Source: Batrachochytrium dendrobatidis JAM81 | Lineage: Eukaryota > Chytridiomycota > Chytridiomycetes > Rhizophydiales | Direction: 5' to 3' | Assembly (NCBI RefSeq): GCF_000203795.2 | Contig: NW_006281114.1 | Span: 186,001 to 250,000, forward strand | Length of the DNA stretch: 64,000 nt | Shown: piece by piece, positions 11,314 to 23,118 of the stretch | Layout of the letters: every line of letters starts with the position of its first letter | Numbering within the stretch: the first letter of the stretch is position 1 | Notes under the pieces: generated by a model | What the model saw: the letters and a program-made list of their open reading frames with translations, nothing else | Told to the model about the DNA's origin: nothing | Database searches by the model: none | Position numbers and translations under genes: made by a program

Positions 11314-13726
11314 CTAGGTGGTAGATGTACGTAGTATAGTTGATGTCATTGCAAGTAGCCAAGGATCATCGCTATAGAGTGAGGCAGATTTCCATAGAGC
11401 AGACATTTGGCAGATCCATCCACGCAATACATTATCTTCAAGCAACTCAGATGCTGCTTTAGTTGCTAGAACTCGAGAAATATCTACCCATATATCAAGA
11501 AAACATATAGTCTGTTTTGCATCAAGATGGTCCAAAAGCCTAGCAGTATTCCAAAGTACAGAGGTATGGCATGTTGTGAGTTGGGGATACAGTCTCATCA
11601 ATAGCTCCAGTAGATTCTTGGTGCACTCAAGCTGTAATGGATGTTGGCTTGTTAGTTGAGTGACGCGTAGGCTCCAAAAGCGTCGAATAGATATAGTCAT
11701 GATACTAAAAAGGTGTACAAGCTTTCCACGGGCAGATGTGTCCATGGAATCTGTTGATAAAAAGGTATATCAGTACAAGTTAAAGTCTGCCAGTACAATA
11801 CAAATTCAATCAACTTTGACTAACTTGTAACAAGACCATTCGTTAGATTCCACAGCCAGGGAAGATCAATAAACAATTTCAAAGGGTCTTCTTTGGTTCT
11901 GGCAATCTCAATGCATAAGCAATCAATCATTTGCACGTTATTAATTAGGTGCAAAGAACACAGCATTAACAAGTGTGGATAAAGTGTTGATGGGTTGGGT
12001 CTGGAGTCGGAAACAAAGCCTATGTGATATGGTTTGTGCTTGCTAAAAAGGCAACCACGCAATAACCTTTGAAACAGCGCCGGAATAAATTCTCTAAAAC
12101 CATAAATGTCCACCACAAGATTCATCTGGGCTTCGCGAACAATCAACGCCTCCTGACTATCTTGTAATTGAGTTATTTGATTGAATTTGAACATTCCAAG
12201 CTTAAAGGAAACTGCTGGCTCCAACCCACTTTCAAGTCCTAAAAGTATTGCAAGCGTCTGCAGATAATTATTAAACCCTAAACTCGATGCGTTTGGTATT
12301 TTAACAGCATTCATCTTTGACTTGGTCAGGACATCCGTGTGTTTGACTTTGAGTGCTTGCTTTGCTGTGTTGGAACTGCTAAAAAGCTGACGAAAAATGA
12401 CTAATCCATTCTGCTGCTGTAGTTTTTTGTCAAGCAATGTCATGATGGTGTCCATATTGATGCTCTGGGAATCCGAGTTTTTTGCAAGTGATAACGCATG
12501 TTTAAGCATGTGTCTAGTATAAATACAGAGTGAGTCAATCAAACCAAATGCTGTTTATCAAAACAAAAACGTACTTTTGAAGCTTTGGATAAACCTGTGC
12601 AAATAAAAATACAACCTGATCATTCATCCACCAACAAAAGCTATCCTGACTCAAAAACTCTACTAAAGCATGCTGATCTAGATGAAGTCCTACAAGTTTG
12701 ACCAAAAGTCCCTGCCGAATATTTGACGACTGATTCAGTTTCATACATAGCAATATCGCCATGTACTCCTTGGAGGAATAAAAATGACTGTTTGTATTGT
12801 TAGCCATATCAACATACGCGCTCGAGTCATCATGCTGCAAAAAAGGAGCTTGAAGAATCCATGACTCCTGAACCTAGGTATCAAATAGGTTAGATAAAGT
12901 CGCATTATTTCAGCTAGGTAATGGTGCGTACCATGCAATACAAAATTGAAAAGGTCCGCTCAAGATCTTGGAGTAGCGTTAGATTAGCTTTTTGGCGCAC
13001 TTCGTTTGCTGCACCATCATCAATGTCATTTTCTACACTCGTGCACCAGTTACTGAGTTTTACAAAACACCTTAAAGTTGTCGAATGATTCTCGAGTGTG
13101 CTGCGAAATAGAATAGTGATAAGATCATTCACAATAGGTCGCAGTGGGACATATTCTCTGGCATTAAATGCACATAATGTAGATGGTGAGCTAAAACTAA
13201 TTGTATTCTAGCCTAGTCTCTGCATATAATACAATCTTACATTTGCTGTAGATGAGTCAATGTAAATATGGAAAAGCCAATATTGGACTCGATCAGAATA
13301 GGGCCCGTAAAAATGTCATATAAAACAAAATTTAAAAGTACTTTCTCGCAAACTAGTTGTTTTTGAATATTAGTATGCTTGTTTTACATAAATGCAGCAT
13401 CAATCCACCAAACATCAAATCTCACCTTTCCATGTGGCAGGACTCAAAATACAAATTGTAAAAAGGTATGCCAAAATGTGTCTGCTGGACATACCTAACA
13501 CAAAACAAATTACAGTGATCAACAACGTTTTCATCCATATATAGATAAAATACATGGCAAACTTACTATGATCGGTAAACGTTGCGGCCTGCACAACATC
13601 TCTAGTATAAATATCAATCATCTCACGCAAAGCACCAGCGAGAATATTAGGGTACAACACGGCAATACTGTCAAGACACTGAACGGTGAAAAGCGACAGT
13701 GGCGAAAAATCAGAACTAAACGTCAT
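11314..13726 (-). CDS. Large hypothetical helical protein
   Basis: Starts at ATG 13726 (MTFSSDFSPLSLFTVQ) and ends at the stop at 11314 (TSTILRTSTT). At least six exons: for example the donor after FTDH at about 13567 joins MSSRHILAYLFTICILSPAT (about 13495-13430). Later blocks are AYVDMANNTNSHFYSSKEYM, HMLKHALSLAKNSDSQ, GLESGLEPAVSFKLGMFKF and LLELLMRLYPQLTTCH. Roughly 700 residues, almost all amphipathic helix with Leu-rich patches, suggesting a HEAT/ARM-like scaffold. I cannot assign a family with confidence; Integrator-like or DNA-repair scaffolds would be the first things to test. Small introns and steady codon use argue that it is real and expressed. Confidence 0.6.
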
Positions 13727-13790
13727 TTTAGTCGGACAAAACTTCAATTTTAATTTTTAAAATCCAAGCATAATATAAGGCAATGAAGCT

Positions 13791-14138
13791 ATGCAATACT
13801 TTACTTTTTTTGAAACATATTACTGGAGATGGCTGTAAGCGTGGTGTTTCCAACGGTTGCATAATGATGATTCAGAGCGACGTGAAAGGGCAATATCATG
13901 GAATACGGAAGTGCTGATATCACAAACATCACAATCCAAAGACTTTGAAAAGACATGGAGTTACTTGAATGAATACGACCATGTGTAAAAATCTATTGAA
14001 TAACAAGTATGATTATGACTGATTGCACCAGCTATAGTTGATGGTGATCGAATTGAGACATATGATCTATGCACAGATCAAATCCAATTTACCGTAGAAA
14101 ATATAAGATCTGCATTTGCTCTTCCAGATCTAACATGA
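13791..14138 (+). other. Possible small gene or remnant with in-frame stop
   Basis: One frame gives MQYFTFFETYYWRWL from ATG 13791, a TAA at 13836, then continues AWCFQRLHNDDSERRERAIS and EKTWSYLNEYDHV to a TAA at 13986. After a possible acceptor (CTATAG at 14037) comes VDGDRIETYDLCTDQIQF and a run to FALPDLT and TGA at 14136. The pieces look protein-like (charged and aromatic pattern) but do not join by canonical splice sites in phase. It could be a decayed gene, an unrecognised short gene with odd introns, or chance. It faces away from the 11314-13726 gene, whose start is only 64 bp away. Confidence 0.3.
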
Positions 14139-14207
14139 TTAAATGAATAGTTGATTTAAAAGCAGCCAACTTTGTTATCACAAAACTAACATTAAAGCAA
14201 GTAGATC

Positions 14208-14728
14208 TCACTCTGGTTCAAGGCAAAAAACGACCATTTCCGCTAGTGTGCGTACAGCAGGGTTTCTCATATTCAATTCCATTATATCAGTGATGGAAAC
14301 ATCTCCTGGAACTAAAAATAAATTCACAATACATCAAATATACATATCAGACCTAGCATGCTAAAATCGAGCATATGATAAAACTAATTTCTTGTAAACT
14401 CCAGTATATTATCTTACGTTGAATCGTGCGTGATATCAAAGTTTGAATGGCCCACTTAAAACAGAAATCAATCAGATAATTGAGCAGTTAGAATGCATAT
14501 CTCATTGGAAATTGATAATGCTCATGTAAAGCAATATTTGAAATGCACCTGCACATATTGGTTGTGGTCTGACTGATTGTCTAAAAGTCGTTTTTTAAGC
14601 TGATATAAAGCTGGTAAAAGAGCCCTCTGATCATTGAGTGGAATAGTGGAAAGTGCAACGTCAAGGTTGGACAAGGCATTATCCAAGCTGCCAGATTGAG
14701 AAAACAGTCCCTGTAATGGTTGATTCAT
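14208..14728 (-). CDS. Small hypothetical protein, three exons
   Basis: ATG at 14728 begins MNQPLQGLFSQSGSLDNALS. The first exon ends at NQYVQ with donor GTGCAT; a middle exon (about 14450-14415) reads WAIQTLISRTIQ and the last reads LPGDVSITDIMELNMRNPAV then TLAEMVVFCLEPE and TGA (14208-14210). The three pieces join in phase and with GT-AG ends, giving about 105 residues rich in helix. No family recognised. The consistent three-exon structure argues for a real gene. Confidence 0.5.
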
Positions 14729-15154
14729 AATGGCTAATGGTATAGATTCAAGTACTTGTGATGAGAATTATATAAGTCCAGTAACGAGCTACACACAATA
14801 TCGAGAAACTAGTCTTGAATGGGTCAATACCATGAATGTATTTAAAGGGTTTAAGAATTGAGAATGTCAAATTGCGACTTGAAATTGCAAAAACAAAATC
14901 CAAATCTGTTACTCTTGGCCATCCTCTACTTGAAACTCGCACGTTGTTTATAAATCTTGAACAGTCAAAATCAGTCGCAATAATAGAACACTGTCGTAAT
15001 CAACTCAAAACTTTATTGTTGTAAACCAATATCAAGATTGCATAGTGTCAACGTAACTATACGCCAGAATCTGACTCAAGGCACAAACCAATAAGATATG
15101 GGTCAAAATCAGAATAAACAATATTCGTGCTTTGTGCTAATCAACTCGGCAGTC
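14729..15154. other. Short gap, nothing convincing
   Basis: About 425 bp between the small gene's start and the LYS1 stop. A 62-codon plus-strand ORF (14836-15024, MYLKGLRIENVKLRLE) is present, but it has no recognisable relatives or splice partners and was not called. Confidence 0.4.
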
Positions 15155-16926
15155 TTATAATTTAGCATCTGTACGTAATGCTTGAGATTTTTTGAAAAAA
15201 AGAGTTGCTGCATCAGTCCATACTGGAGACCTGATGGGCTCAACGAGTTCAAGCAAACTAGGAAGGAGATCGTTACAAAATGCTTCACTAGCCTCGCGTG
15301 GCAATAGAGTTGGAAGGTGATCGATCGCAATGACATCCACACTGCCGCGACTAACTCCATTTAACTCGAGTTTAATTCATCAACCGCTAGGGTTTTTATC
15401 AGCCAAAACATAAACGCAATAACCTTACCCAGCCTCAACTTTGATGACAGGGTTGTCAAACGTGCTTGCCCCATAGTAAACTGGAATAGGATTGTGAGGA
15501 TTAGTGGCATCGCAGCTGACGTCGGTAATCACTGAAACCACTCTACTCGGATCCTGTAGCATCTTGGTAGTCAAAAAAGGTGCAATAGGCTGCGAGAGAT
15601 AAATGCAATTGACAAATACGTCGTGACGGAGAATTTCATTAAATGGACCGCCGGCAGCAGTTTCTGCCATATCCCATTTTACAATGGATGATCTAAGCGT
15701 TTGTTGATCGTACCAAATAGATATTAGCTACTTGGTCAATTTAAAACTAAACTAAGCAAGCTCTTACTCGGGAAGGCCAACTGCACGCGCCAGATCACAC
15801 GCACCTCGCCCGCATCGACCAAGTGCGCCAATAACCATGATGCTTGGTGTCTTGCCTGCAGCTTTACCTGATATTACAAAAATCAAATCAGTTTTTCAAT
15901 CATGAATGAGATACTGGAATGAGCGTCAAAACTATGATAGATTTGACTTGCCTGCTTTTTCCAATCGAGTTCGAATATGCTTAATTAGATCCGAGTCATT
16001 TGAAAACGGATGTTGCTTAGGAATCAAGCTTTGTATATTCCAAACATGCATTTTAAATCAACATCACTAAATATATTACGGTAATTCAAAATAGACTGGC
16101 AAACAATTACAAGTTTAAATCCAATCTACCTTGAAGATGGTGACAGCTGTCTATGACACCATACATCCAGACCAACGGCAGCTCCGGCATAGCCAGCGTG
16201 ATAGCCAAATGCAGCGATTCGGCGACCTATAACATAGCACAATACCAAATCAATTTAATTGTTGAAAGAGATCAATGAAAAGCCACAACTCAATTGGATC
16301 ATGTATTTGTACCATTCTGTGCAAGAAATTCTAGATCCAGCAAAAGACCTCCGCCACGGACAAATCTACCCAAAACATCCTTCCAGCCATCTTGACCTTT
16401 AAAGCAGTGAGCAAACATGATGTGTTTGTGGCAGAGTGGGAAGTCGTCCTTTTCAGAAAACTCTTTCAGTCCAATAATAAAACATTTGGCAGGTGCAAAC
16501 CGCCAAGACCCATGCGGAGCCAAAGTGCAACCAATTCTAAAAGTATAATAAATTGATATTAATTTAAGTGGCTCCAACGCAACGATCAGCTTGAAACAAG
16601 CTAGGCATACTACTCAATACGATGCAAATCATACTTTTCATATTCGACATCCTTGAATATGCGCTGATTGCAACACTCCACAGTGATGCAGAATCCTGAC
16701 AGTTCAATACAGACGTTAGGTTAATATAAAAATAATGCCTGTCATTCAGTATATCATGATCATGATTTTTAGTGGATTCTACATAACATGAGTTCACAAT
16801 CCAACCACACTTGCCTTTTGCCAAAAGAGTTTTGCATACCGATGGAGTGAGAGCTGTGCGCTGTTCGTTATTCTTAGTCTCTGCACGTAGCCATAAATGA
16901 ACTTGAGAAGCACCGACTTGACTCAT
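15155..16926 (-). CDS. LYS1: Saccharopine dehydrogenase (NAD+, L-lysine-forming)
   Basis: Last step of the fungal alpha-aminoadipate lysine pathway: saccharopine to lysine plus 2-oxoglutarate. Start ATG 16924-16926 gives [20 protein letters not shown] then [16 protein letters not shown]. Following exons give [33 protein letters not shown] text ([10 protein letters not shown]), [48 protein letters not shown], then the Rossmann-like block [40 protein letters not shown] and [20 protein letters not shown], ending DAKL. These follow yeast Lys1 block by block. About seven to eight exons. It lies divergent to LSM6 with 170 bp between start codons. This gene is the clearest single pointer to a fungal source. 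Confidence 0.92.
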
Positions 16927-17096
16927 TGTGATTGTTGATCTTGGATAAAAGTTTTTGGAATGCAACTCCGAATATATCGACGGCTGGGTAAAACTAAAAT
17001 AAGTTATCTATTGCTTTGAAACTCATGATTTGGGCATATATAAATATCTAATTTTCAATCTTCATTTCTGATAGTTTCCACGGTCAACCTACATAT

Positions 17097-17515
17097 ATGC
17101 CTCGATCACCGCAGGAGTTTTTGCAGCATGTTATTGGTCAGCCTGTGGTTGTCAAGCTCAATTCTGGAGTAGACTATCGAGGTGAGCTAAGCCATGCACT
17201 AGGAAAGAGTGTTGGATTGCTTTGAACCTGCTATGCTCTAACATGCTGCCGTTTCAACCTATTTTTGATAAACATATAGGAATTTTGGCCTGCTTGGACG
17301 GTTATATGAATATCGCACTGGAGGAGACCAAGGAATATGTTGATGGTGTAGAGAAGCATGACTACGGTGATTGTTTTATTCGAGGAAATAATGGTAGGTC
17401 ATAGATGTGATAGACCACCTAATTATTACTGGCCTTGTATGTTGGTATGCATTACAGTACACTGACTTTTTATACAGTACTCTATATTGCCGCTCAAAAA
17501 CAAGCAGCCCAATAA
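17097..17515 (+). CDS. LSM6: U6 snRNA-associated Sm-like protein LSm6
   Basis: Three exons (17097-17181, 17280-17393, 17478-17515) join in phase to 78 residues, the normal length for LSm6. Sm1 motif: FLQHVIGQPVVVKLNSGVDY, RGILACLDGYMNIALEE; Sm2 motif: DCFIRGNNVLYIAAQ. LSm6 is part of the Lsm1-7 (mRNA decay) and Lsm2-8 (U6 snRNP) rings. The start was chosen because it gives family length and because MPRSPQEFL matches the usual short N-terminus (TPSDFL). Confidence 0.96.
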
Positions 17516-17548
17516 AAAACCACTATTAACGATTCATTGGCGGATCTA

Positions 17549-17937
17549 TTACAATCGTATTCACATATAATGGGATGATGAATAAGGATGTCCATATACA
17601 ATAAACTGCTGATTTGATGGAATAATTGGCACCACATTTACTGGACAGCATTGTGTCTTGGACTTGTTACAAAGTCTACAATGTTCTTTTCTGCTCATTT
17701 TTGTATAAAAAACTAAAATGTTTACATCACACATTCCTGATACTTGTTCAATTTGCAAATATCCTATAAAACATTGGATAATTTGCATGAAGCAACCATT
17801 GCATTCCCAAGACATGCAATCATTGTTTTTTTGAACTAGAATCGCGAATGTATTCGAGGTTTTAGAATACAACAGATAAATTTGTAGTTTAATTGCGATC
17901 GTCAGAACCCAATATCTAGATTACAATGGATGAGCAA
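17549..17937. mobile_element. MITE copy truncated by the 1.2-kb repeat
   Basis: Left terminal repeat TACAATCGTATTCACATATA at about 17550. Internal text (GAATGTATTCGAGGTTTTAG, AATACAACAG, then CCCAATATCTAGATTACAAT) follows the order of the copy at 56719-57211. Homology stops at about 17937, exactly where the 1.2-kb repeat begins, and I do not find the missing right half after that repeat. Confidence 0.6.
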
Positions 17938-19143
17938 GATGTAACGCACGCAGTTGGATATCTGTGATACTGATGCTAGTGTGCAGTAGTATGGAATGCT
18001 TATAGTAGTTAATTTTTTATCGAATGCACAGTAACTTGTATTGAATCTGCAACGAGTGCAAGCGGCTTCAGCCAAGTAGTCAACTAGTGACTCTGCGTTT
18101 GTAAATTAACTGAAATGAACCTTTTCTAAATCACTCTGTAAATTTTATCATTTATTACCTTGCTGAACATCCTGCTGAACATCCTGCTCAACATATAGTT
18201 TTATCTTGTTATAATCGACAAGCGACTGTTTAGATTTTTGGTTTATTGTGCTCAACCTGAACCAGTACAAATACAATCCAGATAGTCTGTCAGGCTGAAT
18301 TGCAGTTTATTCAAACTTTCATTTATAGTCGCAACTACTATTCTGTCCAACTGTCTCACAACTGCCATGATGTAAAATCAAGACATTGCATGGATTTACA
18401 TGTACCAACTATACATCCAATCTGTTTATGACAGAATATTGTTATTTAAAATATAATATTCAAATGGCTTGGTAGATTCAAAAATGTATTCAAGTTTTAA
18501 ACTTGCCATGTAATGTATTGATACACATGTACTACTTTACCAGACTAAATGTTGAATTTTAAACCAATGGTATTAGTATAATACAAGATAGTGTCCAGTT
18601 TATTTGTCAAGCACAAATTATAATTTTTTACTCGCAGCTTTTCAAATTCGATTCATTGACATTAAATTGACAGCTGTTTAGTTGTAGATACATGTCGACT
18701 GTTGTATGTATTCAACAGCAGCCATATCGCTGTTATATAGTACTGAATGTGCAATATATGTTACTCGAATCACTTTTAAAGCAATATTGTCATTTGTTGT
18801 GATCATCTTGTTCCAGTTGCTACAATTGGCATAGTGTCAGCTATTTTTAGTCGGTTGTGACTGAAACATGATTGAACATTGGTTACAATGTATAGTAACA
18901 TGACACATGGTTTGAATGTTATCCAAAAGCTATTGCTTGGTTTGAGACTCGTGCATGACACATGTCAATGCTTTCCTTGTACACCATCAAACAATCAATG
19001 GTATCAGCCTAAAAAATCAGACCCGATATCTGCTAAACAGTAGAAAGCGTGTAAATACACGCCATTGATGTAATGTATACTTTTGAGCAGTCGAATCTGG
19101 CTAGATTTACTGAATCTGAAAAGCAATCAATAAATCAAGTCGG
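17938..19143 (+). repeat. 1.2-kb dispersed repeat, copy A
   Basis: Matches 42864-44057 over its full 1.2 kb with about five substitutions noticed and one 12-bp difference (GAACATCCTGCT is present twice here, once in copy B). The 3' 507 bp also match 36115-36621 with no difference noticed. It starts GATGTAACGCACGCAG and ends AATCAAGTCGG. No ORF above about 40 codons, no terminal inverted repeats and no clear target-site duplication. Near-identity implies recent spread or gene conversion. Nature unknown: non-autonomous element, solo LTR or a 3' LINE tail are possible. Confidence 0.85.
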
Positions 19144-20182
19144 CTATTGTCGGATTTACACAACCGTGTTTATATCTTTTAATGTGTAAATGCTGAAATT
19201 ATTTTTTCGTTTTCAATTTGGCTAGGCAAATCCGACTAATTACCAAGTGTATATTCATGACGTAGTAAGTCTGGTTCTAGCCTGCTTACACTTTTACCTA
19301 TAGTATATATGTATGTCGGTGCTTGGCTAAGCGGAGTTGATGCTTTACATACTACTTTTTTGGACATTAAGATTGAAATCAGGGGTAATAACGGCTTTTG
19401 TAATTGGATAAAACCAACGGCAACACAATTTTTCCGGCCAAATAGATAGCGTGTAGAGAATATGGAACACAGTATCTATATTTGAATACAAATTACTATT
19501 TTGACTTGGTCTTCATCTCAGTAGTCAGTGAGATGAAGCCATAGGGGTTGTAACACTTGGTCACATGTGACTCTTGCTATCCAACTGAGCATATTTTAAT
19601 AAGCGCGTATCAAACATGAAAAAGAACTATTACGGAAGACAGCACTGAAGAAAAGATGACTATGGAATAAAGGGGGCCAAACAAGGAAAAGCCTAACAAC
19701 TTTACTCACAAGGGAATACAAAAAAACAATTCATTAGGGATCCTATGTATTAGCTTTACTGGTCTGATTGTTTGATATTTTCAAACGAGTTCTTTTAGCC
19801 GGCCGATATTCTGGGACACTCAACAATCAAGCAAAATCTACATCGGACCCCTTGCTTGATCAAATTGCTCAGATTTATTTTCATCTTCAACTGCTGCTTT
19901 TCCTCATTTAGAGTTTCTTTTTGAGTATTCATCTAATTGTAAACTCGAGCTTCTAATTTCTATTGGAATATTTACTCCATATTTTCCCATATCGTTCTAG
20001 CTACACTTTTGGTACCCTGCTACTTTCTAACCAAATTATTATATTGAATCGCATTATTGCACTCATTTATTTATCCAGCTTGCGCTACGCTGTATTTCTC
20101 TAATCGGTCATTGTCTAATCTTTTCAGCCTTTTTATTATATATATCTACTTGGCCGCTAAATTGCGACGCTATCAATCTGTA
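19144..20182. other. Long upstream region, nothing recognised
   Basis: About 1.04 kb between repeat copy A and the ATG of the next gene. No ORF worth naming and no repeat ends seen. Pyrimidine-rich stretches occur just before the start (about 19930-20060), as expected for a promoter and 5' UTR. The length may mean extended regulation of the downstream Q/P-rich gene. Confidence 0.4.
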
Positions 20183-22468
20183 ATGGAAACTGCTATTGAG
20201 TCCCCTGCTCGTGCTTGCGTGTTTCGTAGTAGCAACGACGACGACAATAGTATGTTGGACTGCCATCAGCAATCAACAGCTCGTGTTCAACCAGACGCAT
20301 CTACTCCCGTCCAGACCATCGCAGCGGATGCAACATGTTGTATAAATCCAGAGCAGCAGCAACCACTATCCATGCACCACCATTCACCTGGCTCATATCA
20401 ACAACAACAGAAACAGATACCACATGCGGCGCCCTTGTCGATTTCAGTTGGTAGATTGAGAATTGAAGATGACAAGACTAACATTTGCCCGCTATCGCCA
20501 TTACCACAGTTGCCATTGCAGACAACACATCAGTATCCAAAACAGCCGGTGGATCCACAGCCAACTCTATTTACTCCAAACCAATTAGATTTAAACCAGC
20601 CTATAAGATTTAATCAGAATCACCAACCGCCACTCTGCCATCAGCCAGGTCTATCTGCATCGCCATTTAAACATGACGAATTATGTCAACATTCCCAATG
20701 TCCAACAGCCACATACTCTCTCCCACCACTGCCAAGACCTGAATGCAAAGATAGTCATATAGATACCCATTCTCCCCAATTCAGCCTTCCTGCTAGACTT
20801 AAATTCAAAGGCACTACTTCTTTACGGAATCATCCATATCCATTGCCAGTTGTTGGAACATATCCTTCGACATTGCCAGCTACTCTTGCTTCTACAACTA
20901 GACTCACATCCGCACCATGTGGTAATACCTTTATCCCACATCCTATTCCAGCCTTTAATCCAGATTCTGTTTTAGAAACCTCGTCGGCACCAAAACATTC
21001 TTCATTTACTGATCAACCTATTCACGCTCTCGCGTTTTCTACTCAGCAGCCACGAAAACGTCACTCGCTCCCATCCTTTGCCGAACTAGGTCTTGCTTTG
21101 GACCGAATGAAGCATACTGTTGCACATACCAACAGATCTTATCAAACTCCATTCCCTTTTGTTTCAGACTTTGCTCCAGCTGTTAGGGGTTCGCCATCCA
21201 TGATTAGCCAGTGTAAGGTCCCATCTTCCACTATAAACAGTCTCGAGGCAACTGTTTCGCTAGATGATGCTACCAATATAAACCCTTCCCCAGATACACT
21301 GTTGCCATCACTATCCCATAGTTCATTGGCATTTCAACCATCTTCCACTAATTTAAATGAATCGGTAAAATATGCTTTACCAGCAGATTATAGTTACGGC
21401 ACATCCAACTATTCGGACCTTGCCAGATCAAACTATACTCAAGCATCACATTCTATTATCGGAGAATCCGACCACCGCCATGCTCAGTACGCTTGGTCTC
21501 AATCGTATCCCGATCCTACGTATCATCGAGATGTTCAAGCATACACCAGTGCTTGCTGTGCCGAATATTCTTATCCAACCCATTCTTCATACCCCACTTA
21601 TTCTCCTCGGTATACTCATTGTTACCCGCCTCTGAACCATGATGGGTATACATCTCGTTCTACAACAGATCCGTGCCAATATCACTCTCCATATTGGCAG
21701 GTACATTCAACACAAGGGCCGTATTCCTATCCTCCTTCCAAGATTAACACTGATGTCGCAAAAAAATACATAGAGAGTCCAAATAGACTGTTTGACCATG
21801 TACCTGTTGACCAAAATGCAAGTCGGCATCATGGCGCTTCAGTTAAACCTCCGCTCAGCTCTGTCTTAACCCAACTAGATGCCCATTCTTTCCATTTAGA
21901 AAAAACCGCATCTAAAGATAGTGACAACAAAAGCCGAATATCCCTCGGAGGACTAGAGCCAAATATTGAATCAGAACCATTTCCGCATGCAGCTCTGCAA
22001 AACTCGACCGACTCCATCACAAAAAAGTGCGATTCAGTTATTCCCATAACTGCTGTGACTGTCGCCAATCCCAAACCCAACTTTCGCCGAAAATATAAAT
22101 CTAATGCAACCAGCACTAACAATAAAATCAAGGATGACTGCTCTAACCGTCGTGCTGCCATGAATCGCTTTATGAACCAGTTTGCGACCGTCCCTCAGCA
22201 AATTGCTATTCTTCTCAAAGTAGTCCAAGATGAGCCTGCTTTACGTGAGGTTCTTGAACGTCGTTCTTCAATGAGTTCATTAGTTACCAGTGGGTGCAAA
22301 ACATGGATTACTCAGTGTTTAAGACCTATCCTAAACTGCTATTTTCACTGCCATAATGGGGACATGACACTATTTACTAAAACCTATAGTACTCATTTGG
22401 TTGCTAAGCGGTTTAAAGAAGCTGGTGGATGTACTTGTGCACGGAATAAAATGCCAGACAAACAATAG
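20183..22468 (+). CDS. Hypothetical Q/P/H/S-rich protein, possible regulator
   Basis: Single exon, 761 residues from ATG 20183 (METAIESPARACVFRSS); a longer reading from TTG 20057 lacks an ATG. The first 600 residues are low complexity: Gln-rich (EQQQPLSMHHH, YQQQQKQ), Pro-rich and, around residues 440-520, Tyr/Ser/Pro/His-rich (HSSYPTYSPRYTHCYP). A short basic run (RRKYKS) precedes a better-ordered C-terminus: AAMNRFMNQFATVPQQIAIL, REVLERRSSMSSLVTSG, THLVAKRFKEAGGCTC. The composition resembles fungal transcriptional regulators, but no DNA-binding domain was recognised. The C-terminal 100 residues are the part to search with. Confidence 0.65.
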   Translation: METAIESPARACVFRSSNDDDNSMLDCHQQSTARVQPDASTPVQTIAADATCCINPEQQQPLSMHHHSPGSYQQQQKQIPHAAPLSISVGRLRIEDDKTNICPLSPLPQLPLQTTHQYPKQPVDPQPTLFTPNQLDLNQPIRFNQNHQPPLCHQPGLSASPFKHDELCQHSQCPTATYSLPPLPRPECKDSHIDTHSPQFSLPARLKFKGTTSLRNHPYPLPVVGTYPSTLPATLASTTRLTSAPCGNTFIPHPIPAFNPDSVLETSSAPKHSSFTDQPIHALAFSTQQPRKRHSLPSFAELGLALDRMKHTVAHTNRSYQTPFPFVSDFAPAVRGSPSMISQCKVPSSTINSLEATVSLDDATNINPSPDTLLPSLSHSSLAFQPSSTNLNESVKYALPADYSYGTSNYSDLARSNYTQASHSIIGESDHRHAQYAWSQSYPDPTYHRDVQAYTSACCAEYSYPTHSSYPTYSPRYTHCYPPLNHDGYTSRSTTDPCQYHSPYWQVHSTQGPYSYPPSKINTDVAKKYIESPNRLFDHVPVDQNASRHHGASVKPPLSSVLTQLDAHSFHLEKTASKDSDNKSRISLGGLEPNIESEPFPHAALQNSTDSITKKCDSVIPITAVTVANPKPNFRRKYKSNATSTNNKIKDDCSNRRAAMNRFMNQFATVPQQIAILLKVVQDEPALREVLERRSSMSSLVTSGCKTWITQCLRPILNCYFHCHNGDMTLFTKTYSTHLVAKRFKEAGGCTCARNKMPDKQ

Positions 22469-23118
22469 ATATATATTTTAATCTTTTTATTGTATTGCAA
22501 TGTTGTTACATTCTTACACATTTCATTTTTATAAATGCTTTTTGAATCTGATGATAGTCTAAATGGATTTGCTAAAAGGCGTGAATCAATGCATCGAGTT
22601 TATAACTGGTGGCAAAAAGCATGACAATGAGGAGATGAGATAAAGGTTGTCAACCATTATTTTTGGTATTGTTTTCAAATATTGGTAGATTATTGATTTG
22701 AATGGCAGGATCGTTTATTGCTCGTGTCTTTTTGTACTGTGGCGACAATCCAATTTGTTGGACAGTCTGCCTCTTGTCTCGACCAAGTATAGAGCAACGT
22801 CGCCCATTGAGTCAAGCGCCAATTGCTTGCTGGACTTGGTCTTGTTTGGACACGATCTTTGGTGTTCTGCCTATATAGTCTTGAATCAACTTAAACTAAT
22901 CGTGCAGTTTTACAAACAGAAAACTCTTGTTTTCAAAATGCAGCAGCAGTCTGTTTGATATCGGAATTCTGTCAAAATATAATGAATTTGGTTGAAATCT
23001 AAATAGTTTTGCGTTCTCATTCTTTTTGTCTTTAGTTACAAACCAGTAGGTTTCAAGTAACAAGCTTTCAACTCATTCATCGTAGCATCCAACAACAATA
23101 GGATCCCCAACAACAGAA
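22469..23118. other. Intergenic, nothing recognised
   Basis: 650 bp between the Q/P-rich gene and ATG3, same orientation. A poly-T and TTTTATTGTATTG stretch just after the stop fits a 3' end signal. No repeat ends or convincing ORFs. Confidence 0.4.

Noticed and set aside
14836..15024. 62-codon plus-strand ORF (MYLKGLRIENVKLRLE)
   Set aside because: Isolated, short, no recognised motif, no neighbouring exon; within chance for this base composition.
17938..19143. Solo LTR reading of the 1.2-kb repeat (TGTAAC...)
   Set aside because: No TG...CA ends common to copies A and B, no target-site duplication, and one copy is truncated; left as unclassified.
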